From Streptococcus cuniculi (GTDB taxonomy: Bacteria; Bacillota; Bacilli; Lactobacillales; Streptococcaceae): a DNA stretch of 64,000 bases. The stretch covers positions 248,001-312,000 of the forward strand of contig NZ_SPPD01000001.1 of NCBI RefSeq assembly GCF_004570575.1, given 5' to 3'. A program made the position numbers and the translations under genes. This document shows, piece after piece, positions 47,539 to 57,555 of the stretch. Each line of letters begins with the position of its first letter. Position 1 is the first letter of the stretch. A model generated the notes under the pieces. The model was not told the origin of the DNA. It ran no database searches and saw nothing but the letters and a program-made list of their open reading frames with translations.

Positions 47539-48231
47539 ATGGGAATTATTGAAATGAAGGATGTTTCCAAGAAATATGGAAACGGAACAACCGCCCTTCG
47601 AGGCGTGTCTGTAAATGTGGAACCGGGGGAGTTTGCCTACATCGTAGGGCCTTCTGGGGCAGGGAAATCAACCTTTATCAAGCTCTTGTACCGTGAAGAA
47701 AAGTTAGATAAAGGTTCGCTCAAGGTTGGAAAGTTTGATCTTGCTAAAATCAAGAAAAAAGATATTCCAATGCTACGTCGCAGTGTCGGAGTTGTCTTCC
47801 AAGACTATAAATTGCTTCCGAAAAAGACGGTCTTTGAAAACATTGCCTATGCCATGGAAGTTATTGGTGAAAAGCCACGTAACATCAAAAAACGGGTCAT
47901 GGAAGTTTTGGATTTGGTTGGCTTGAAGCACAAGATTCGCTCTTTTCCAAATGAACTATCAGGTGGTGAGCAACAGCGTATTGCGATTGCCCGTGCTATT
48001 GTCAACAACCCCAAAGTCTTGATTGCCGATGAGCCAACAGGAAATTTGGATCCTGAAAATTCATGGGACATTATGAATCTTTTGGAGCGGATTAATCTCC
48101 AAGGGACCACGATTTTAATGGCGACTCACAACAGCCAAATCGTAAATACACTTCGCCATCGCGTTATCGCAATCGAAGACGGTCGCGTGGTACGTGATGA
48201 AGTAGAAGGAGAATACGGATACGATGATTAG
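47539..48231 (+). CDS. ftsE: Cell division ATP-binding protein FtsE
   Basis: 230 residues with Walker A GPSGAGKST, signature LSGGEQQRIAIARAI, Walker B VLIADEPTGNLD and switch His in ATHNS. With FtsX it forms the complex that activates the hydrolase PcsB at the streptococcal septum. It overlaps ftsX by 8 bases. Confidence 0.97.
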   Translation: MGIIEMKDVSKKYGNGTTALRGVSVNVEPGEFAYIVGPSGAGKSTFIKLLYREEKLDKGSLKVGKFDLAKIKKKDIPMLRRSVGVVFQDYKLLPKKTVFENIAYAMEVIGEKPRNIKKRVMEVLDLVGLKHKIRSFPNELSGGEQQRIAIARAIVNNPKVLIADEPTGNLDPENSWDIMNLLERINLQGTTILMATHNSQIVNTLRHRVIAIEDGRVVRDEVEGEYGYDD

Positions 48232-49153
48232 ACGATTTTTTAGACATTTTATTGAGTCTTTAAAGAGCCTCAAGCGAAATGGCTGGATGACGGTTGCCGC
48301 CATCTCATCAGTGACGATTACCTTGACCTTGGTCGGCATTTTCGCTTCTGTTATTTTAAATGCGACTAAGCTGACAGCTGATTTGACTGACAATGTTCGC
48401 ATCAATGTCTACTTGCGTGCAAATTCGACAGACAATGCTCAGACGATTGTTAACGACCAAGGCCAAACGATTGACAACCCAGATTATCAATCGATTTATA
48501 AACAAATTCTTGCCTTGGATAATGTCAAAAGTGTTGAGTATTCTAGCAAAGAAGAGCAGTTGGAGCATTTGACTGCAACCTTAGGAGAAACCTGGAATCT
48601 CTTTAAAGGAGATGCCAACCCTCTTTACGATGCCTACATCATTGAAACAACAGAACCTCAATATGTCAAGTCTGTAGGGGCAGAGATTGCCAAGATTGAC
48701 GGTGTGACAGAAGTTCGTGACGGTGAAGTAGAAACAGAGCGTATCTTCAAACTGAATAGCCTCGTGAAAACATGGGGATTTGCAGCAACAGGGCTCTTGC
48801 TCTTTACAGCGGTCTTTCTGATTTCCAACACCATTCGGATTACCATTATCTCGCGTAGCCGTGAAATTCAAATCATGCGATTGGTGGGAGCTAAAAACAG
48901 CTACATCCGTGGGCCATTCTTGCTGGAAGGAGCTTGGGTTGGCTTGCTCGGAGCAGTTGTGCCATCTGCCTTGATTTACTTTGCTTATCAGCTGCTCTAT
49001 GCCTCTGTTAATGCTTCCTTGGCCTCACAGAATCTCTCTTTGATTAGTATGAACGTCTTTGTTCCAGCCATGATTGCCAGCCTTTTTGTCGTTGGAATTG
49101 TTATCGGTGCCTTGGGATCTGTGATTTCCATGAGACGCTTCTTGAAGATTTAA
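48224..49153 (+). CDS. ftsX: Cell division protein FtsX
   Basis: 309 residues: an N-terminal cytoplasmic segment, a first membrane helix (about residues 20-42), a large extracellular loop (about 45-175) and three C-terminal helices with the SREIQIMRLVGAKNSYIRGPF motif. The extracellular loop is where PcsB would bind. A long terminator follows. Confidence 0.97.
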   Translation: MIRRFFRHFIESLKSLKRNGWMTVAAISSVTITLTLVGIFASVILNATKLTADLTDNVRINVYLRANSTDNAQTIVNDQGQTIDNPDYQSIYKQILALDNVKSVEYSSKEEQLEHLTATLGETWNLFKGDANPLYDAYIIETTEPQYVKSVGAEIAKIDGVTEVRDGEVETERIFKLNSLVKTWGFAATGLLLFTAVFLISNTIRITIISRSREIQIMRLVGAKNSYIRGPFLLEGAWVGLLGAVVPSALIYFAYQLLYASVNASLASQNLSLISMNVFVPAMIASLFVVGIVIGALGSVISMRRFLKI

Positions 49154-49196
49154 GTAATAAAAAAGAAAGTTGTTCAAACTTTCTTTTTTATTACTT
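49152..49196. terminator. terminator of the prfB–ftsEX operon
   Basis: A near-perfect 20-bp stem (AAGTAATAAAAAAGAAAGTT and its complement) with a 4- to 5-base loop (GTTC). It starts at the ftsX stop codon. Confidence 0.9.
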
Positions 49197-49248
49197 GTGC
49201 GGATCGTTGTTCGTTTGGCATGTTAGATTGCTGACTGGTAGGAGCATG

Positions 49249-49353
49249 TATAGTGAATTGAATAAAGGTTAGGACATCGTTGAGTCGCTTTGCTGAACGC
49301 CAGTTCTATCTGCAACTCCTTTCCTTGTCCTATTCCTTTCTCAATCCACTATA
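49249..49353. mobile_element. 105-bp MITE-like element, copy 2
   Basis: Same ends (TATAGTGAATTGA and TCAATCCACTATA) and length as 9321-9425, with only a few substitutions. It lies between the ftsX terminator and the 3' end of the MBL gene. The rest of 49197-49392 holds no other recognisable feature. Confidence 0.8.
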
Positions 49354-49392
49354 GTATTGATGTCCAACCAGTAACTATTCACCGGACTGTTC

Positions 49393-50028
49393 CTATCTAA
49401 AAAATGGATTGAAAACTTTTTCGTGGGAAATGGTGGTGGAGTGTCCATGTCCGGGATAGACCTGATAGTGACCAGGTAGGGTGAAGAGGTTGTTTTTGAT
49501 ACCTGCTATTAGATCTTCAAAATTGCTGGTTGGAAGGTCTGTGCGACCGATTGATTCTCTGAAAAGAGCATCACCTGTTATGACAAGTTCTTGCTCTGGA
49601 AAGATGAAGGAGACCCCACCGATGGAGTGGCCAGGAGTTGCGACCACTGAAAAATGAAAGCCTTCGATGTGGTAGTCTGTTTCGTATTGGAAGGTGTTTT
49701 CGGCTGGTTGGCAGACGACATTTTCCATATCATCGTGGCGGTCAAGTCCTGAGAGGTTCATTTCAGGTGTGTAGAGCCAGCTAGCCTCACTTTCAGCCAC
49801 GTAGACAGGAGGCATGTCAAAATGCTCTCGTACCAAGTCCAAGCTCATAATATGGTCGTAATGGGTGTGGGTCAAGAGAATAGCAGCTACTGGCTTTCCA
49901 ATGCTTTCAATCGTCTGTCGAATCGTTGTCCAGTCACTGCCAGGATCCACCACGATAAGATGGGAATCATTTTCCAAATAGTAGGTATTTTCATAGGCGA
50001 CAGGGTTTACGGTTTGATGTAGGTTCAT
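49393..50028 (-). CDS. MBL-fold hydrolase (glyoxalase II-like)
   Basis: 211 residues. Metal ligands are in THTHYDHIMS (HxHxDH), TPGHSIGG and VYPGHGHST. The length and spacing fit the short hydroxyacylglutathione hydrolase-like group, here without the C-terminal helical domain of true GloB. Substrate unknown. AAGGAG precedes the ATG. Confidence 0.92.
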   Translation of the reverse strand: MNLHQTVNPVAYENTYYLENDSHLIVVDPGSDWTTIRQTIESIGKPVAAILLTHTHYDHIMSLDLVREHFDMPPVYVAESEASWLYTPEMNLSGLDRHDDMENVVCQPAENTFQYETDYHIEGFHFSVVATPGHSIGGVSFIFPEQELVITGDALFRESIGRTDLPTSNFEDLIAGIKNNLFTLPGHYQVYPGHGHSTTISHEKVFNPFFR

Positions 50029-50140
50029 TTTATTCTCCTTTGGACAGTCTTTCTACTCTAGTCTAGCAAAAAATGAGGCGCTTGTCTCTTTTGAAAATTG
50101 CAAGGACTGGTGGAAAGGTTAGAGCTTTTGATGGAAAATA

Positions 50141-50149
50141 TGATATAAT
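50141..50149 (+). promoter_or_regulatory. extended -10 giving a near-leaderless dinG transcript
   Basis: TGATATAAT ends 9 bases before the ATG at 50159; the intervening TTTACTGTT has no ribosome binding site. Confidence 0.55.
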
Positions 50150-50158
50150 TTTACTGTT

Positions 50159-52621
50159 ATGACAGAGAGAAAACAAGCAAATCGGTATGCGGTTGTAGAC
50201 CTAGAAGCAACGAACAGCAGTAGTGATGCCAAAATTATCCAGATTGGAATTGTGATTGTGGAGGCAGGGCAGTTTGTCGAAACCTACGCAACAGATATCA
50301 ATCCTTACGAGAAATTGGACTATCATATCCGCGAATTGACCGGCATTACCGACCAGCAATTGGCAGTAGCCCCTGATTTTGGTCAGGTGGCAAAAGAAAT
50401 TTATGACTTATTAGAGGGGACCATTTTTGTAGCCCACAATGTGTCTTTTGATGCCAATTTATTGGCAGAAGCGCTCTTTTTTGAAGGCTATGATTTACAC
50501 ACACCGCGAGTTGATACGGTCGAATTGGCACAGCTATTTTTCCCGACCTTGGACAAATATAGTCTGAGCAATCTTGCAAAGGAGTTGGACCTTGAGTTGG
50601 AGCAGGCCCATACGGCTATCGCAGATGCGACGGCTACGGCCCACCTGTTGTTGAAAATCCAAGAGAAAATTCAGCAATTGCCCAAGCAGACTGTAGAACA
50701 TATCCTTGACTTTGCGGATCATCTGCTCTACGAATCTCGCTTGGTCATTGATGAGCTATACCCTACTTTGTCAGATTATTTGCCCGAACATCTGGTATTA
50801 GTAGGTGGTCTTTGTTTGAAGAAACCAGCTGTGCTACAAGCACCTTATCGTCTATCAAAAGATTTTGCGACCAATCTCACTCTTTTAGGGCTGGATGAGC
50901 GACCGCAACAGCTGGCCTTTGCCCAAATCATGGAAAAACGCCTGCAAGACGAGAATGCTCGTGTGCATTTCATTCAGGCGCAGGCAGGAATCGGCAAGAC
51001 CTATGGCTACTTGCTTCCGGCCTTAGCCTATAGTGACCAGCCTATTCTTGCGGTCGTTCCGACCAAGGTCTTGCAGCAGCAGATTATGGAAAATGAAGGG
51101 AAAAGGCTGTCAGAGGTCTTTCATACGGGCCTAGCTAGCATCAAGTCCCCTCGCCATTATCTCAAGCTGGATACCTTTTGGCAGACCTTGGAGCGGCAGG
51201 ATGAGAATCGGCTTTTAAATCGTTACAAAATGCACCTCTTGGTCTGGCTTTGTGAGACGGAGACAGGAGACTTGGATGAGCTTAAGCAACAGCGCTATCA
51301 AGCTTATTTCGATGAGCTACAGCATGACGGCAACTGGAATGAGCAATCCTTGTTTGGAGAGTGGGATTTTTGGTATAGGGTGCAAGAGGCTGCTCGCTCA
51401 AGTCATGTCACTTTGACCAACCATGCTTACTTTTTGGAGCATGTATCAGATACTCCTTGGATGCAGGAGCGGCTCTTGATGATCGATGAAGCGCAAAAAT
51501 TGGTCCTCGCAGCAGAAGAATATGCCAGCCAGGAATTGTCGATTTCAGACTGTGAAGCCCTGCTCCAGAGCAAGTTGGACAGAACTAGTCAGCTTCTTGA
51601 AAAACGCTTATTAGAAGCCTGTTCTTTTGAGTTACGTCATCTTTTAGAACAGTTCCGAGCGACTGGCAAGCGAGAATTAACAGCAGAAGACCTAGAAGCT
51701 CTCAGACAAAATTTGGAAGAGCTGGGCGACAGTGATTTTCAAGATTGGTTATGGTTGCTAGGACAGAAGCGGGAGTTTTGGCTGGAAGAGCGCAGGGGAG
51801 ATGAGAAGCGCTTGAGCTTCCTAAGAGCCAGTCAGGAAGATGTACTTGATGTGGCTAATCTGTTGCCAAATAGTAAAATATGCTGTATCAGTGCCACTCT
51901 TGAGATTAGTAAAAAGGTGAATGTGGCTGATTTACTGGGGTTTAAAGAGATGACCTTTGATAGACTTTCCAGTCAGCAGGTAGAGAATCAATTGATTGTG
52001 TATCCTCGAACATTACCTGATTTGGTCGCCTTAAACAAGGAAGAACATGCGGCATTCATAGCTCAGCAGATTCAGGACTTGTTAGTGCTCGGTAGACCGA
52101 TATTAGTTTTACTGACCTCGATTAACCTGCTCTTGGAATTGTCGAAAATCTTGGAAGAGGCTGAGGTTCCTCATCTGGCTCAGCATCGCCATGGTCTTGA
52201 GATGCCACTGAAACGCCGATTTGATAAAGGTGAAGTGTCTGTTTTGTTAGGGACAGGGGCTTTCTGGGAGGGGGTAGACTTTGCCAGTCAACCGCAAATG
52301 ATTCAGCTGATTCCCCGTCTACCGTTTGAAAATCCTCAAGATCGTTTTGTCCGCAAGGTGAATCGACATCTGAAAGTAGAGCAGAAAAATCCCTTTTATG
52401 ACTATCATCTGCCGATGATGATGTTGAAGTTGAAGCAAGCTATTGGACGAAGTAATCGCTTAGCACATCAGCAATCCTGTGTGGTTCTCTTGGACAATCG
52501 TTTGATTGATAAGCAGTATGGTCAGCAGATTAAGACATTCCTCAAGACAGAATACCAGTTAGAAAGCCTTGAGCCAGAACGTCTAGTAGAGCGAATGGAG
52601 CAATTTTTAGAAGAAAGGTAA
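50159..52621 (+). CDS. dinG: DinG-type helicase with N-terminal DnaQ-like exonuclease
   Basis: 820 residues. The exonuclease domain occupies about residues 1-170 (AVVDLEATN, HNVSFDANLL, HTAIADATATAHLL). The XPD-like helicase follows, with Walker A AQAGIGKTYG (near residue 277), DEAQ box MIDEAQK and motif VI QAIGRSNR. The four-cysteine iron-sulfur cluster of E. coli DinG is not evident, as in other Firmicutes members, which have been reported to act as 3'-5' exonucleases. The stop lies in a terminator. Confidence 0.92.
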   Translation: MTERKQANRYAVVDLEATNSSSDAKIIQIGIVIVEAGQFVETYATDINPYEKLDYHIRELTGITDQQLAVAPDFGQVAKEIYDLLEGTIFVAHNVSFDANLLAEALFFEGYDLHTPRVDTVELAQLFFPTLDKYSLSNLAKELDLELEQAHTAIADATATAHLLLKIQEKIQQLPKQTVEHILDFADHLLYESRLVIDELYPTLSDYLPEHLVLVGGLCLKKPAVLQAPYRLSKDFATNLTLLGLDERPQQLAFAQIMEKRLQDENARVHFIQAQAGIGKTYGYLLPALAYSDQPILAVVPTKVLQQQIMENEGKRLSEVFHTGLASIKSPRHYLKLDTFWQTLERQDENRLLNRYKMHLLVWLCETETGDLDELKQQRYQAYFDELQHDGNWNEQSLFGEWDFWYRVQEAARSSHVTLTNHAYFLEHVSDTPWMQERLLMIDEAQKLVLAAEEYASQELSISDCEALLQSKLDRTSQLLEKRLLEACSFELRHLLEQFRATGKRELTAEDLEALRQNLEELGDSDFQDWLWLLGQKREFWLEERRGDEKRLSFLRASQEDVLDVANLLPNSKICCISATLEISKKVNVADLLGFKEMTFDRLSSQQVENQLIVYPRTLPDLVALNKEEHAAFIAQQIQDLLVLGRPILVLLTSINLLLELSKILEEAEVPHLAQHRHGLEMPLKRRFDKGEVSVLLGTGAFWEGVDFASQPQMIQLIPRLPFENPQDRFVRKVNRHLKVEQKNPFYDYHLPMMMLKLKQAIGRSNRLAHQQSCVVLLDNRLIDKQYGQQIKTFLKTEYQLESLEPERLVERMEQFLEER

Positions 52622-52651
52622 GAAGGCTGGGGAAATCCCTAGCTTTCTTAC
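52618..52651 (+). terminator. dinG terminator
   Basis: GTAAGAAGGCTGGGG / CCCTAGCTTTCTTAC stem with G·U pairs and a 4-base loop, overlapping the stop codon. The T tract is poor. Confidence 0.65.
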
Positions 52652-52800
52652 ATTGCTCAGTTTTGGGGTAGATTTTCCTCCATTTACACTTTCCTTCCGA
52701 TTCTTGTCAGAATCTCCTTGCTTACATAGTAGAATTGGTGGTTAAAATGAAGGAAGTATGCTATACTTTTCCTTATCTAGTTAGGAAATGAGAAGCAGGT

Positions 52801-53877
52801 ATGAAGGATAAGTTAATCGTATTTAAGGTGGGGACTAGCTCGCTCACGCAGGAAAATGGTCGTTTGGATCGCATCAAGATTGCCCGTATTACCAATCAAT
52901 TGGCCCAGCTACACCAGCAGGGCTACCAGTTGGTTTTAGTGACGTCAGGTTCGATTGCGGCTGGTTTTCGCCGTTTGGGGTTTGATAAGCGGCCGACCAA
53001 GATTGCTGAAAAGCAGGCTAGTGCTGCGGTGGGGCAGGGACTCTTGATTGAGGAGTACACCCAAAATCTCATGAAAGACGGGATTGTATCGGCTCAGGTT
53101 CTGTTAACTCAGGATGATTTTGCGGATGCGCGGCGCTATCAGAATGCTTCCCAAGCCTTGCAGGTCTTGTTGCATCAAAATGCCATTCCCATCATCAATG
53201 AAAATGATACGATTGCCATTGAGGAAATCAAGGTAGGAGACAATGATACCTTGTCTGCCCAAGTTGCATCGCTTCTAAAAGCAGATTTGCTGGTGTTGTT
53301 GACAGATGTGGACGGTCTTTATACAGCCAATCCCAATACAGACCCTAAAGCCCAACATCTGGAAGAGATTGCAGAGATTAGTGACGAATTATTTGCCATA
53401 GCAGCTGGAGCAGGGTCTTCCAATGGAACAGGCGGTATGACGACAAAATTACAGGCAGCGCAGATTGCCACCAAATCAGGCGTACCAGTCTTTATCTGTT
53501 CATCTAAAGAAGACACGGCCATCTTACAAGCAGTCACTCAACGTAACAAAGGAACTCTCTTCCTTGCAGATAGACAGGCCATGAACCAGCGCAAGCAATG
53601 GCTGGCCTTCTATGCACGGACGGAAGCCTCTGTTGAGATTGATAGAGGAGCAGCAGAAGCCATGCTGAACAAGGGGCGTAGCCTACTGGTTGCGGGTATC
53701 AAAGCAACTGAAGGGAATTTCCAGTCGGGTGATATTGTATCTGTCTACAGTCAAGAGACGCACCGCATGATTGGAAAAGGTCGGGTCAAGCTCTCCTCAG
53801 AAGAATTGAAGCAGAAACTCTCCACTGAAAAAGCAGAGGGTATCTTTATTCACCGCAATGACTGGGTCAGCCTATAG
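52801..53877 (+). CDS. proB: Glutamate 5-kinase
   Basis: 358 residues: an amino-acid kinase domain (FKVGTSSLT at the N-terminus, [29 protein letters not shown]) and a C-terminal PUA domain (about residues 270-350). First step of proline synthesis. It leads the proBAC operon; proA follows after 18 bases. A TATACT -10 lies near 52750. No T-box or other leader element is visible. Confidence 0.97.
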   Translation: MKDKLIVFKVGTSSLTQENGRLDRIKIARITNQLAQLHQQGYQLVLVTSGSIAAGFRRLGFDKRPTKIAEKQASAAVGQGLLIEEYTQNLMKDGIVSAQVLLTQDDFADARRYQNASQALQVLLHQNAIPIINENDTIAIEEIKVGDNDTLSAQVASLLKADLLVLLTDVDGLYTANPNTDPKAQHLEEIAEISDELFAIAAGAGSSNGTGGMTTKLQAAQIATKSGVPVFICSSKEDTAILQAVTQRNKGTLFLADRQAMNQRKQWLAFYARTEASVEIDRGAAEAMLNKGRSLLVAGIKATEGNFQSGDIVSVYSQETHRMIGKGRVKLSSEELKQKLSTEKAEGIFIHRNDWVSL

Positions 53878-53895
53878 AAAGGACGGATAGATGTT

Positions 53896-55134
53896 ATGAG
53901 TACAACACAAGCCTTATTAGATAGTCTTTTAGCGTATAAGTCGGCTATTAACTTGGCAAGTACAGAGCAAAAAAATGCGGCACTTGTGGCGATGGCAGAC
54001 CAGCTTGAAGCAGATTGTGAGCAGATTTTACAAGCAAATAGTCGGGATATGGAGCAGGCTCAAGGCGCTATCGCTCCAGTTATGCAGGACAGACTGTTTT
54101 TAACAGTAGAGCGGGTCAAAGCTATGGCAGACGGGATTCGGGCCTTGATTGCTCTTCCAGACCCGGTCGGTCTAGTTTTTGATGACTATCAGGCGGAAAA
54201 CGGTCTTCGGATTCAGAAAACATCCATTCCCTTTGGTATCATTGGAATGATTTATGAAAGTCGTCCTAATGCGACTTCTGATGCTGCGGCGCTTGCCATC
54301 AAGAGTGGAAATGCGGTTATTTTGCGTGGCGGAAAAGAAGCCTTTCATTCTAGCAAAGCCATTGTTACCTCCTTGAAGGCAGGTTTGGTCAAAGCAGGTA
54401 TTGCGCCAGAAGTGATTGAATTAGTGCAGGACACCAGCCGAGCTTCAGCTCAGGAACTGATGACGGCAAAAGGAAAGATTGATTTGCTGGTGCCACGGGG
54501 TGGTGCAGGTTTGATTCAAGCGGTAGTTGAGCAAGCAACGGTGCCTGTCATTGAAACAGGAACGGGGATTTGCCATATCTATGTGGATCAAGCTGCGGAT
54601 TTGGAAAAGGCACTTGCGATTGTTATCAATGCCAAAACCAGTCGCCCATCTGTGTGCAATTCCGCAGAAGTGCTCCTCGTTCATCAGGACATAGCAGCTC
54701 AATTCTTGCCCCTGATCGAAGAGAAGCTCGCGGGGCAAGTCGAATTGCGAGCAGATGAAAAAGCCCTTACTTATTTGAAGCAGGCGCAACCAGCAGGGCC
54801 AGACGATTTTGACACGGAATTTTTAGACTATATCCTAGCGGTGAAAGTGGTGGAGCATGTTGCAGAAGCAGCAGCGCATATTGCGGCGCATTCAACAGGT
54901 CATAGCGAAGCCATCGTGACAGAAAGTGCGGATACGGCAGCCTATTTCACCCAAATGGTTGACTCAGCAGCTATCTATGTCAATGCTTCAACCCGTTTTA
55001 CAGACGGGGGTGAATTTGGTCTAGGTTGCGAACTGGGGATTTCTACTCAGAAAATGCATGCACGTGGTCCAATGGGCTTGCGTGAGATGACCACCTACAA
55101 GTATATTGTTACAGGTACGGGGCAGGTACGTTAG
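53896..55134 (+). CDS. proA: Glutamate-5-semialdehyde dehydrogenase
   Basis: 412 residues. The family motifs [18 protein letters not shown] and the active-site region [10 protein letters not shown], where Cys is the nucleophile, are present, with [16 protein letters not shown] near the end. It reduces glutamyl phosphate to the semialdehyde. proC follows 12 bases later. Confidence 0.97.
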   Translation: MSTTQALLDSLLAYKSAINLASTEQKNAALVAMADQLEADCEQILQANSRDMEQAQGAIAPVMQDRLFLTVERVKAMADGIRALIALPDPVGLVFDDYQAENGLRIQKTSIPFGIIGMIYESRPNATSDAAALAIKSGNAVILRGGKEAFHSSKAIVTSLKAGLVKAGIAPEVIELVQDTSRASAQELMTAKGKIDLLVPRGGAGLIQAVVEQATVPVIETGTGICHIYVDQAADLEKALAIVINAKTSRPSVCNSAEVLLVHQDIAAQFLPLIEEKLAGQVELRADEKALTYLKQAQPAGPDDFDTEFLDYILAVKVVEHVAEAAAHIAAHSTGHSEAIVTESADTAAYFTQMVDSAAIYVNASTRFTDGGEFGLGCELGISTQKMHARGPMGLREMTTYKYIVTGTGQVR

Positions 55135-55146
55135 AAAGGAGGGCTT

Positions 55147-55929
55147 ATGAAAGTTGGATTTATCGGTCTCGGCAATATGGGGTCGTCGATTGCTCTTGCA
55201 GTTGCCAAGGTAGCAGGAGTAGAAGTGCTCCTTAGTCATCACCATCAGGATCGCGCCGCAGCTGTACAGGAACAAACAGGCGGGCGTATCCTCTCAAACA
55301 GTGACATCGTTCAAGAAGCAGATGTCATCTTTTTAGGGGTCAAACCGCATCTCCTTGCTCCTCTTTTAGAAAGTCTGGGAGGAGTGGCACTGCAACGCTC
55401 TTCTACTGTTTGGATTTCCATGGCGGCTGGTATCAGCCTAGAGCAGCTGACTCAATATTTGCCAGCTAGCCAAGTTGTTCGAATCATGCCCAATACTCCT
55501 GTTTCGATTGGTCAAGGAATGACAACCTATGCTCTGACCAATCCTGAATTGACGGATGTGACCGAGCAACTCCTATCCCAATCAGGACAGGTCAAACGAG
55601 TAGATGAAAAGCAGATGGACGCTGCAACAGCTCTTGCAGGATGTGGGCCAGCCTTTGTCTATCAATGGATTGAAGCCATGATGGATGCAGGAGTCGCGCA
55701 TGGCTTGAGTGCTGATGATGCTAAGGAACTCGCTGCCCAAACTCTTCTCGGTTCAGCCCAGATGATCTTAGAAAGCAGCAAACACCCCGCCCAGTTGAGA
55801 CAGGAAGTCACCTCACCAGGAGGATCCACCATTGCAGGAGTTGTCAAACTCGAAAAAGAGGGCTTTCGCTATGCCATTATGGCAGCCATAAAAGCAGCCA
55901 TTAAACGGACTAGACAATTAGGGAAATAA
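55147..55929 (+). CDS. proC: Pyrroline-5-carboxylate reductase
   Basis: 260 residues. The N-terminal Rossmann motif GFIGLGNMG and the C-terminal family signature TSPGGSTIAGVVKLE are clear, with RIMPNTPVSIGQGM in the middle. It completes proline synthesis from the proBA product. Ordinary length; AAAGGAGG precedes the ATG. Confidence 0.97.
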   Translation: MKVGFIGLGNMGSSIALAVAKVAGVEVLLSHHHQDRAAAVQEQTGGRILSNSDIVQEADVIFLGVKPHLLAPLLESLGGVALQRSSTVWISMAAGISLEQLTQYLPASQVVRIMPNTPVSIGQGMTTYALTNPELTDVTEQLLSQSGQVKRVDEKQMDAATALAGCGPAFVYQWIEAMMDAGVAHGLSADDAKELAAQTLLGSAQMILESSKHPAQLRQEVTSPGGSTIAGVVKLEKEGFRYAIMAAIKAAIKRTRQLGK

Positions 55930-56038
55930 AAGAAATGAAAAGGGATATCGTTTATAAAAGATTTTTACTAATTAGTTAAAAAGATTTAAATATATGGATG
56001 CTGAATCGATTCCCTATCAAGTAGATAGTAAAATATAG

Positions 56039-56081
56039 TGGTATAACCTGACCTCTAAATGCTTATAGAAGTTAGGTTATA
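56039..56081. repeat. hairpin after proC
   Basis: GTATAACCTGACCT / AAGTTAGGTTATAC, a 14-base stem with small mismatches and a 15-base loop. It may terminate the pro operon, although no T tract follows directly. Confidence 0.5.
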
Positions 56082-56116
56082 CTCATTTAGTTTATCTTTT
56101 ATTACTTCGGGGACTG

Positions 56117-56230
56117 AGGAAACTTCGTTTCCTTATTTCCAACTTCCAATAATCCACTGGATTATTGGAACTCGCTTTGCCGTACTCTAGTACAGCCTGC
56201 AGCTCGTTGCCTAGTACTAAAAGTAAACTA
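56117..56230. repeat. intergenic hairpin-array repeat (copy B)
   Basis: AGGAAAC-TTC-GTTTCCT (56117-56133), linker TATTTCCAAC, then a perfect 27-base palindrome, 13-bp arms with TTCCAATAATCCA on the left (56144-56170), then GTACT-CT-AGTAC (56182-56193). The linker is the same as in copies A and C but the stem after it is entirely different. No gene is seen in 55930-56937. Confidence 0.7.
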
Positions 56231-56280
56231 AACAACTGTATTTTTGTTTTTCAGATGGTAGGTAGCAGTATTAGGAAGCT

Positions 56281-56311
56281 AGAGGCTGGGCAAAATGTCC
56301 AGCCTCTTTTG
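56281..56311. terminator. terminator-like hairpin in the 56-kb repeat region
   Basis: AGAGGCTGG / CCAGCCTCT stem, 9-base loop, then TTT. No gene lies directly upstream on either strand, so it may be part of the repeat mosaic. Confidence 0.6.
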
Positions 56312-56353
56312 GCAAATGTATACTCTTTAAAAATTAAAAGGATACTTTGTCAA

Positions 56354-56391
56354 CTCGCCTTGGTGAGTGAAAATCTCCAGTGGAGGTTTTC
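56354..56391. repeat. paired hairpins (copy F)
   Basis: CTCGCC-TT-GGTGAG (56354-56367) followed by GAAAATCTCCA-G-TGGAGGTTTTC (56369-56391). The second resembles the hairpin at 10340-10362. Confidence 0.65.
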
Positions 56392-56426
56392 AGCCTGTTC
56401 CCTTAAAACCGAAAGGAACAGTTGAG

Positions 56427-56553
56427 GAAAGTTAAAACGTTTCTTATTTCCAACTTGAAATAGTTATCAACTATTTCAACTACCTTCGCCTTCAAGGGGG
56501 CTAGCTTTGCTAGCACTATTTCCCACCTCAAAAGGTATACTACACCTTTTGAG
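56427..56553. repeat. intergenic hairpin-array repeat (copy C)
   Basis: Linker TTATTTCCAAC, perfect stem TTGAAATAGTT-ATC-AACTATTTCAA (56455-56479), GCTAGC-TTT-GCTAGC (56510-56524), then CTCAAAAGGT / ACCTTTTGAG (56527-56553). It runs parallel to copy A at 2714-2891; the last stem is different. Confidence 0.75.
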
Positions 56554-56669
56554 CTACTCTACTTTTGATTTTTATTGAGGTGAAATAAAAACAAATTCAG
56601 TGGTTGATTGACAGGATGTCCGCTGTATAAGCTCCAAAGATGATCTAATCAACTGTGCGGGGTGGGACT

Positions 56670-56696
56670 AAAATAATCCAGTGGATTATTTTAGCC
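56670..56696. repeat. perfect hairpin with CCAGTGG apex
   Basis: CTAAAATAATCCA-G-TGGATTATTTTAG, 13-bp arms, inside the gene-free region. Further downstream (56697-56903) I see only short shared motifs such as CTTTTTCTTCAATCTGAAA. Confidence 0.65.
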
Positions 56697-56903
56697 CGAG
56701 CCCAGAAATACGAAAGCGAGGACTAAAAAATCGATTTCTTCGAAACCACGACTGCGTTCTACTCCCTACTCAGAAATGTTGAGATGTTGGGGTCAAAATG
56801 TAAGTATGGAACTACCGTCCACGTCACCTAAGAAAAGTAGCATAAAGAGAACTTTTTCTTCAATCTGAAACAGCCTAGTAGATTGTTTTTGGAAAAGCAA
56901 GAC

Positions 56904-56932
56904 AATAGGCTGGGCAATGCCCAGCCTATTTA
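56904..56932 (-). terminator. terminator of the TetR-type gene
   Basis: Perfect 12-bp stem AATAGGCTGGGC / GCCCAGCCTATT with a 3-base loop, just beyond the stop of the minus-strand gene. Confidence 0.85.
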
Positions 56933-56937
56933 GCTTA

Positions 56938-57348
56938 TCATTGATTCAATTGATTGGTCTTATCCTTAATCCACTGGCTAATATTGGAGAAGGTCTTGGT
57001 GTCTTCGACCTTATCTTTTTGCTGCTGGATAAAGTCTGAAAAACTCTGCTGAATCCCGTCTTCGTGGACCTTCTTTTGCAATTGATGCCACTTGTCCATG
57101 AGATTCTGAGAAGTTCTGGCATAAGCCAATTCTAAAATTTCTTCTTTTGATTTATAATTGCGGTAAAAGGCATTGCGAGAAACACCTGCTTTTTTGACCA
57201 ATTCTGAAATCGAGATTTGTCGCATGTCCTTTTTTTCCAACAAAAAAAGCAGAGCCGTTTCAATGGATTCACGGGTTAGTTGATTGCTTTCTTTATTGGA
57301 TTGGGCTAAATTTCTTAAGGATTTAGGGGAAATTGTCCGTTTTTTCAT
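56938..57348 (-). CDS. TetR/AcrR-type regulator
   Basis: 136 residues starting MKKRTISPKSL with GAGGAG upstream; an earlier frame start lacks a site. The helix-turn-helix is ISELVKKAGVSRNAFYRNYKSKEE (given here as its span, about residues 50-73). The C-terminal domain is short, only about 60 residues, compared with the usual 120 or more, so ligand binding may be minimal. Targets unknown; DegV is divergent 207 bases away. Confidence 0.88.
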   Translation of the reverse strand: MKKRTISPKSLRNLAQSNKESNQLTRESIETALLFLLEKKDMRQISISELVKKAGVSRNAFYRNYKSKEEILELAYARTSQNLMDKWHQLQKKVHEDGIQQSFSDFIQQQKDKVEDTKTFSNISQWIKDKTNQLNQ

Positions 57349-57474
57349 ATCGTTTCTCTCCTCGCGTAACATGAAACTCCTAGAGCGAGAAAGCAGGGCT
57401 CGCTAAGTCAGTAGAGGCAGTTCTATAGTTGCTGTGACAGCCGAAAGAAAATGCTTTCACTTCGCCTTATTTCA

Positions 57475-57483
57475 TGATATAAT
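57475..57483 (+). promoter_or_regulatory. degV promoter (extended -10)
   Basis: TGATATAAT, about 72 bases before the degV ATG. No typical ribosome binding site is seen before that ATG. Confidence 0.55.
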
Positions 57484-57555
57484 TGTAAAGTAAGATAGTT
57501 TGCTTGTCAAATAAAAATCTTAGCCTCACTACTTATATAGAATGGAAATACATTT

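Noticed and set aside
52652-52800. Leader element (T-box or attenuator) for proB
   Set aside because: No conserved T-box motif or terminator/antiterminator pair; only a plain -10 near 52750.
55930-56937. Small genes or a CRISPR array in the 1-kb gene-free region
   Set aside because: The repeats are palindromic, irregularly spaced and unlike direct CRISPR repeats; open frames there have no ribosome binding sites and no family resemblance.
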